Source of the DNA: Pomacea canaliculata
Lineage: Eukaryota > Mollusca > Gastropoda > Architaenioglossa > Ampullariidae
Assembly: GCF_003073045.1 (NCBI RefSeq)
Contig: NC_037597.1
Coordinates: 11,629,217 to 11,693,216 of the forward strand
Length of the DNA stretch: 64,000 nt
Direction: 5' to 3'
The translations under genes were made by a program, and so were the position numbers. How positions within the stretch are numbered: the stretch's first letter is position 1; each line of letters starts with the position of its first letter. The notes below the pieces were generated by a model that ran no database searches, was not told the origin of the DNA, and was given only the letters and a program-made list of their open reading frames with translations. Shown in pieces: positions 58,401 to 64,000 of the stretch.

Positions 58401-61400
58401 CAGCTGTAGGGGAAAGTGGTATTGGAGAGTAAGAAGTCAATGATGCTTCACAATCGTCAGGAAAGTCTCATCGTGTGCATTGACCGTGTATTCACGGCAT
58501 TGACACAACTTCTTGTCCTCTGCGGCCTCTGAAATGCATCAGTAACACGTGTGCCTGTCTACATCCATGTTGGAGTAAGGGGTTAGAGGTCAGGTTATTA
58601 CTGCCAGCAGCATGAAGCACACTTACAGTAGTGCTACCCCCGTAAGCCAATTAGTGACAAGTCGTGCTAAGGACAGTGGACAGCAAGTAGCTCACCTAGT
58701 TTAGCCTTTGACCTTTCAACCCCTCTACAAGTTTCCCTGAACGATCGTAACCTCGTTATTACGCATGCATTAATCCATGTGCGTGCACATGCGTGTGCGT
58801 GTGTGTTCGCCCGCGATAGCGAGCGAGAGACAGACATAGGACTAGGTCTTCAGTCTCCTGATAATTCGGCCATATTATTGAATAATCTTTTAAACAGCCA
58901 GTCTGACAAACACGTCAAGTACACTCCGAAGCAGACAGTATCTACACTCCAAACGAATATCGCTTACCTGAGAAAAACGCATTTTATTTTATTATGAAAT
59001 ACAATTTATTGCCTGAAAATAAATTTTTTTTGTTTGCATGGATGAGCACATGCATATGCACAGTCTCCCCCTAGGAATGGCTGGGGAATTCGAAACGAGC
59101 ACCTGACTGTTGGTTTGGTTGGTTTGAAAGGGATACAGGTCACATGATGAAATGAGTCATCGAGAACTACCTGTCGTGGTAGGACCGTGAAGGCACCTTT
59201 CCTGCAGCAGATGGACAATTGCTGGAAAATTGTTTAAATTAATGCCTGTCGACCGATCGGATATCGTCCCTAGAGTACGGCTGTTGGGCCTGGTGACGAT
59301 GGCGCTGATGGCAGACTATCGCTGGTCTTGCCCGTCCTTCCCCTCGCCACCGCCCCCAGTATGTTACTGAGACAGGTTGAGGTTGTAGGGCGAAGGACGA
59401 ATTGAAGCTTGAGGTGATAACGATATCTCTATCCATCGTATGGCCCCCAATCGCACCTCTGACTACAAGTGGATAGGGGTGGTCGCCGGGGCAGTGTGGG
59501 ATAGAGTTACATGCCATGCACCTGTCACCTGCACCAGTGGCTCGGATGATGGAACGGAAAACGCATGGCGCCTGTTGTTCATGTCCTTTTTATATGCCGG
59601 GGTCGTACCCCTAAGTGAACGGTTGACAGATAATGAAGAATGTGTTATGGCGATAGTCCAGCATGCCCGTATGTCCAGAAAGTCCATCAGGTCCACAAAG
59701 AAATGCGGCATGGACTGTGGGTCACGACACCAGAGCATTGCCCGCCGATCAGCACCAGATGGTGTGCGTAGTCTTCTGAAACAAAGACTTCTGCCCCTCT
59801 CAGGTGTATCAATACCTTTGTTTCATACTGAAAGAATGTAATTTATAAATAAAAAAAAACAAAACAAAAAAACAAACAACTGAAAATAGTGTATGAGTAT
59901 ACGTTTGTCTGGACATTTTACTATTGTATGTAATGAGAGGAGGTTTCGAACAGCTCGACCACTTCCAAGACAAGATCGATTCTGTGAGGATGCACATTTA
60001 TTTGCCTTTAGGCTCACTTTAACGACCGTTCATTCCTTGGCTTCTAGTCTTGTCCTGCATGGCTGTCCTGCGGTATTAAACCCTCGCTGGCCGCCACAGT
60101 CGCCAGGAGCAGGGTCAGTAAGGTCCAAGGAGCGCGCATTGCCAGTTAGACACCTCGCCACGTGTTGTGTCAGCTCACACCCGGCATCCAGCCTGACATC
60201 GGGGGTTCCGCTCCTTTTGCACTCAGTTAACATGCACAGCTGAAAGTGAAGTCCGCCAGCACCGGAAATCATGCTTCGCGCATGAGCAGTCGCGTATTGG
60301 AGTTCGTATTCTATTTATTGTTGTGCAGCGTTGGTATATTTATATATATTTTTAGTAAACCTTAGATGGCGGTAACAGATGTTGAAAAGTAATGACATAT
60401 TGATTCTGGGCGGTAGTTGATGATCCCAGCAGTATTTACACCAACTTCAGTGGATCATCAATTTGCTGTCACAAGTCACAACTAATATTCACTTTTTAGG
60501 GCTGCCTCTTGTGAGATTCCCTTGAATTATCTCACAGTAATTTAATTATCTCAAAAGTAATTTTTTTTTCTCTCATCCGCTGTATTTTATTCACACTGAG
60601 AACACACAACACACGCACACATACACATATTTTGAGTATAAAAAATGTAGGAACATAATGGAGTTCATTTGCAGGTCTTATCTTTTTTCTTTTGTTTCTT
60701 ATCTATTAATTGCCGCTAGTGTCTTCGCGTTTAATTTTGTTGTGAGTTAGCTTGTGTTTATCGTCGTGCGTCTGCACTGATGATAGGCAACAGCTGATGC
60801 AACGGGAGTCGGCTCGTGGGATGCGTGGCACTCGCATGGCTGTTGCTTCTCTCGTTATGGCACTCGGCAGATGTATTCTCTTTCTTTTCACGCCAGATAT
60901 TCTCTTTCTCTGGTTTCAAATCATCGCTCAAAACGACCGTTTCATTCTCACCTGTGTGGCATAACTGTGTGTGCGTTGATCCTGAATTTATGCGGATTAT
61001 ATTATAATTGTTGTTGGTGTTGTTGTTGTTGTATGTTTTTGTAAGTCTTAAGAGGCGCTGGACAAGACAGGACTGAAGTCAATATCTACGTCCTTCCCTG
61101 TCATTCGTGTCCATCTATAGTTTTATGGATGATCTGTGATGTCATGAGCTCTCGACTCAATGAAGCAGACCCTCCAGGTCTGTAATAAAAATAAACTGCA
61201 TTTAAATGATTGTCAGTTAAGCCTGCACAAGGTCGTTCCTCTGCGATCGTTAGTCTCCTCCCCACCCCAGCTCTCGACTCACCTCCACACACCTTCACTT
61301 GCTACTCGTATGGAGAATGATTAAAGCGACCAATCGTTCTGAGAGACACAAGCTTTGGTGATGAACTAAGGAGCGCTGGATACGACACAGTTCGTTGACC

Positions 61401-61420
61401 AATTCATTTTTGCACACGCC
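55401..61420. other. no coding exon recognised; possible long first intron
   Basis: GC-rich islands at about 56790-57300 contain long overlapping open frames (190 and 204 codons) with no domain and Pro/Arg/Ser-rich composition expected by chance. A 133-codon ATG frame at 59440-59841 overlaps a minus-strand frame and is unrecognised. Short microsatellites only. Confidence 0.4.
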
Positions 61421-61480
61421 ACTCATCCTGGACGCCATTAGAGTAGAACTGCACAGTTCTCAGGCCTCGTCCCTCTATTC
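61421..61480. repeat. dispersed repeat, copy also at 63945
   Basis: CATTAGAGTAGAACTGCACA followed by GTTCTCAGGCCTCGT matches CATTAAAGTGGAACTGCACA followed by GCTGTCAGGCCTCGT at 63952-63987. Same orientation, about 2.5 kb apart. Confidence 0.6.
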
Positions 61481-62039
61481 ATTAGATGTGGCAGAGGTAA
61501 GACCACCAGATGGTCGACTCAAAACAAAACAAAAACTATAAAGACATTTACAAATTTTATTTTATTTATTTTGTTTTTTTGTTGCAAAACCAGATGCCAT
61601 AACACTGAGAGAGAAAAAAAATTCTACAGGTATCTTTCCGTTATGTTCCCGTCTGTGTGTGTACCCGAGGGAGGAACCAGAAACTCCGGGCTTTGGAGGT
61701 TGACACTCAGACAAATCCGGGCGGCGGCGCACCGTGATCGATGTATCGGTGTGATTCACCGGGTCCTGCAAGTCGGTGCCAGAGGAAGCAACAGTTCCCT
61801 CAGCAAAATGGCCCGCTGCCACTGGCGACCGGCATCAGTACGCATGCGCGTGGCTTGGGCGCCGGTGAGTGGCCATCGATCAGCAGGAGGATCTCTTTAC
61901 CGGCACAACGGCCAAGATGGCCCGAGAGCTGCCAGTGCATGACGTTGCCGTGTTCACATCAAGCAAGCAGCAATCGATTTCTGGCCCACAGAGGGCGCCA
62001 CTTTAAGTGCAAGGTCCCCGTGCCTTGCATCGACTGACT
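61481..62039. other. no gene recognised
   Basis: AT-rich then GC-rich sequence. The frames at 61562-61942 overlap on opposite strands and have no recognisable domain. Confidence 0.4.
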
Positions 62040-62230
62040 GTTGTCGTTGTCGCCGTACGATGTGTCAGCAGTGGACTTAGGTGCAGGCTGACGTCACTGT
62101 TGATGAAGTTAGCAGTGGATATACATGCTGACGTCATTGTGTCAGTTATGGACGTTTACACTGACGTCATTGATGTATGAGACGATGGACCTCCACGTGT
62201 ACGTCGCTGTCGCCGTATGTGATGGTGAAC
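62040..62230. repeat. degenerate tandem array carrying three CRE sites
   Basis: Units of about 35-40 bp share GCAGTGGA and CTGACGTCA(C/T)TG. The full palindromic CRE TGACGTCA occurs at 62089-62096, 62129-62136 and 62162-62169, with a variant TACGTCGCTGTCGCC near 62200 echoing TTGTCGCCGTACGATG at the start. Regulatory use is unproven. Confidence 0.65.
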
Positions 62231-63944
62231 ACGCAGTTACAGTTTGTTATCTGACGACAGAGATACGGCTTCAGTCGACACGCAAAACATAATGTCCGAC
62301 TCGCGGTTTTCGTGGTCAGAAAACTGCTGATCAGGCTGTCAGAGGATAGCTTTACACACTTGACTTCCTTTCGGATTTCCTTCCCGAAAGCTCAAACTTG
62401 TGAAACTAATAAAAAGTCACGATACATATCTATATATATATTAAAGTAGCTCATTGTTAACGACCCTGATGCAACAGGACAAGGAAGGGCAATGGTTGCA
62501 CTTCCTTGTCACCAAGTTCGGCCTTCCGCTCCGTCGGAGAGCTGCTGATAGGTGTCGCCATCTGACGACTGTCGTCTGCTGTTCAGACGGCCAGTAGAGT
62601 CGGGTTCAAATACTAATTTTCTGCATTAAAAAAAAATCTGTTGACGGCCTAGATAGCTGGGTTTTAGGTCGGTGGTTATTTTGATACTCAGGGACGCTGA
62701 TAATCTAATCTCTGTTGGCGAAGAGTAGTTACATTGTCATCATTTTATAGTGGTAAGTGTAACATCGTTATTTATGATCGGAAGTAACACGTGACATCGA
62801 CGTCATAATTGTATATTTTAAAATATTTTAAACATTTGAATCATGGCAGTCTACACTTTGCGGTTATTCAGGCTTTTAAATCTCTCGAAATCCTGCCGTA
62901 GTCCATGTTACACCTGCTGAATAATTTTAAAAGGCAGCAGAAAAAAAAACCAAAGACAATGAACTAAATTGCTGGGTACAGTAAAGTACACTCCAGAGTA
63001 GATTTTGGAACATCCATCTTTAAAGAAAACGCTGTTGCAGCGTCTGAAATTTTTTTTTGATGGTAGGGGGTAGGAAGCGGTGGGGGAGGAGTCAGCACTT
63101 GATGTCGTCTGCCGTATCAGTAAAACACTTATGTACGAGACCTCTTCTCTGCCCGTAATAATGGTCCTGACATTCTACGAAATGAAGGATGTATACAGGT
63201 CATAGAATGTTGATTCCGAGAATCGGAAACCACCCTTTAGAAAGGTTCCCAACATCCGGACTTTTTCTTTATTAATGTAAGCACCTTGGCTTTAGGTGCG
63301 AAAAAGTGTAACATATTGATGAACAAGTTTGCCCATGTTGTCAGAACAAAATGTAATACTTTTCCTCCAACCCCAACATTTAGAATTCTTCACCTCTTTC
63401 TCTTTCAGCTGTGTCTAGGTCGGAAACTTTCACATCCCACCACAAAACCCACATGTTTCGGAAATACTTTGCGCAGCTAGCTTTTCAGGTCAAATGTTTA
63501 TACTGTGTCATGTTTGTCACTATGTAGCATGCATGATGTGTTGTGGACTTGTCCATTCGGTCGTAGTGCTGAGAGAACATTATTATTAAATTCTATTTTT
63601 AGCAATTTTTGTAAATGAACAGCGCAGTTTTAGACGCTCGGCATACAGTTGGATGCAAGGCACAAGCAAGCAAGCTCACCAATACTCAGAGGCTCTTCAC
63701 TTCCGGTGGCTGCAGAACCCAGAGGGACGAAGTGGAGGTTTGTCGCCAGTGTAATTATTGTTTGAGAGTGGCGCCGCAGCTCGTTGTAGCAGCGCGGGAC
63801 GCCATCACGACCAGCGCGTGTGCGTTTGACCTTTCCCTTAATGTGCTAACCCTTGTTGAAAGCCTGCCAGTGGCCCATCCACTGACCCTGCGGCCTGGGA
63901 ACACGCACAGTACAGTTTGTTTTTGCACACAGCATCTCCATCCC
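62231..63944. other. no gene recognised
   Basis: AT-rich single-copy-looking DNA. No exon with family resemblance on either strand. Confidence 0.4.
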
Positions 63945-63990
63945 AGACATCATTAAAGTGGAACTGCACAGCTGTCAGGCCTCGTGTTGG
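63945..63990. repeat. dispersed repeat, second copy of the 61421 family
   Basis: See the entry at 61421; this copy runs to the window edge and may continue. Confidence 0.6.
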
Positions 63991-64000
63991 CTGGCTGCAG

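Noticed and set aside
59440-59841. A 133-codon plus-strand ATG frame.
   Set aside because: No recognisable family, overlapped by a minus-strand frame of similar length; not enough to call a gene, although it was the best unassigned ATG frame on the right side.

Overview
The window is animal nuclear DNA. The genes have introns with GT-AG borders, the intergenic and intronic DNA is AT-rich, and DNA-transposon MITEs and non-LTR retrotransposon relics are scattered throughout. Gene content, intron sizes, microsatellites and the rDNA fragment fit a lophotrochozoan, most likely a mollusc (gastropod). That placement is inferred from overall character, not from a diagnostic sequence.

Left end (1-3700) is a derelict ribosomal DNA unit. 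It has a satellite built on the 14-mer GGAGGGTCTGGTGC, two copies of a promoter-plus-5'ETS block, a decayed 18S gene (about 1384-2850), an ITS1-like stretch, the first ~84 nt of 5.8S, then the same satellite again. No 28S is present.

6481-12809 (minus) carries ten exons of a NAALADase/PSMA-type M28 zinc peptidase. Its C-terminal domain is absent from the window and its last visible exon is out of frame by one base. 16710-18654 (minus) is a complete three-exon claudin/PMP22-like four-helix membrane protein with a 368-bp hAT MITE in its first intron. 18.9-24.9 kb is mostly gene-free and holds a LINE endonuclease relic and a 423-bp foldback element.

24.9-49.8 kb is the gene-dense core. It contains a small KDEL-tailed, HRC-like cysteine-rich ER protein (minus, 134 aa); an RDH13/14-type short-chain dehydrogenase (plus, 347 aa) whose catalytic Ser is Gly; proteasome subunit alpha-6 (minus, 246 aa, the human length); CENP-K (plus, 286 aa); and prostaglandin reductase 2 (plus, 354 aa). 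I traced every exon junction of these five and each sums to an intact reading frame. PSMA6 and CENP-K are head-to-head across about 350 bp. RDH and PSMA6 converge. These are housekeeping and metabolic genes and do not form a pathway together. PSMA6 introns hold a pogo/Tigger deletion derivative that keeps a PCNA-motif tail, a TTAA-flanked element and a LINE RT relic.

Right end (50-64 kb) has no recognisable coding exon. It holds a foldback MITE with perfect 32-bp ends, LINE debris, a minisatellite, a GC-rich block ending in a strong splice donor at 55401 (probably the non-coding first exon of a plus-strand gene running off the window), and a degenerate tandem array with three perfect TGACGTCA sites.
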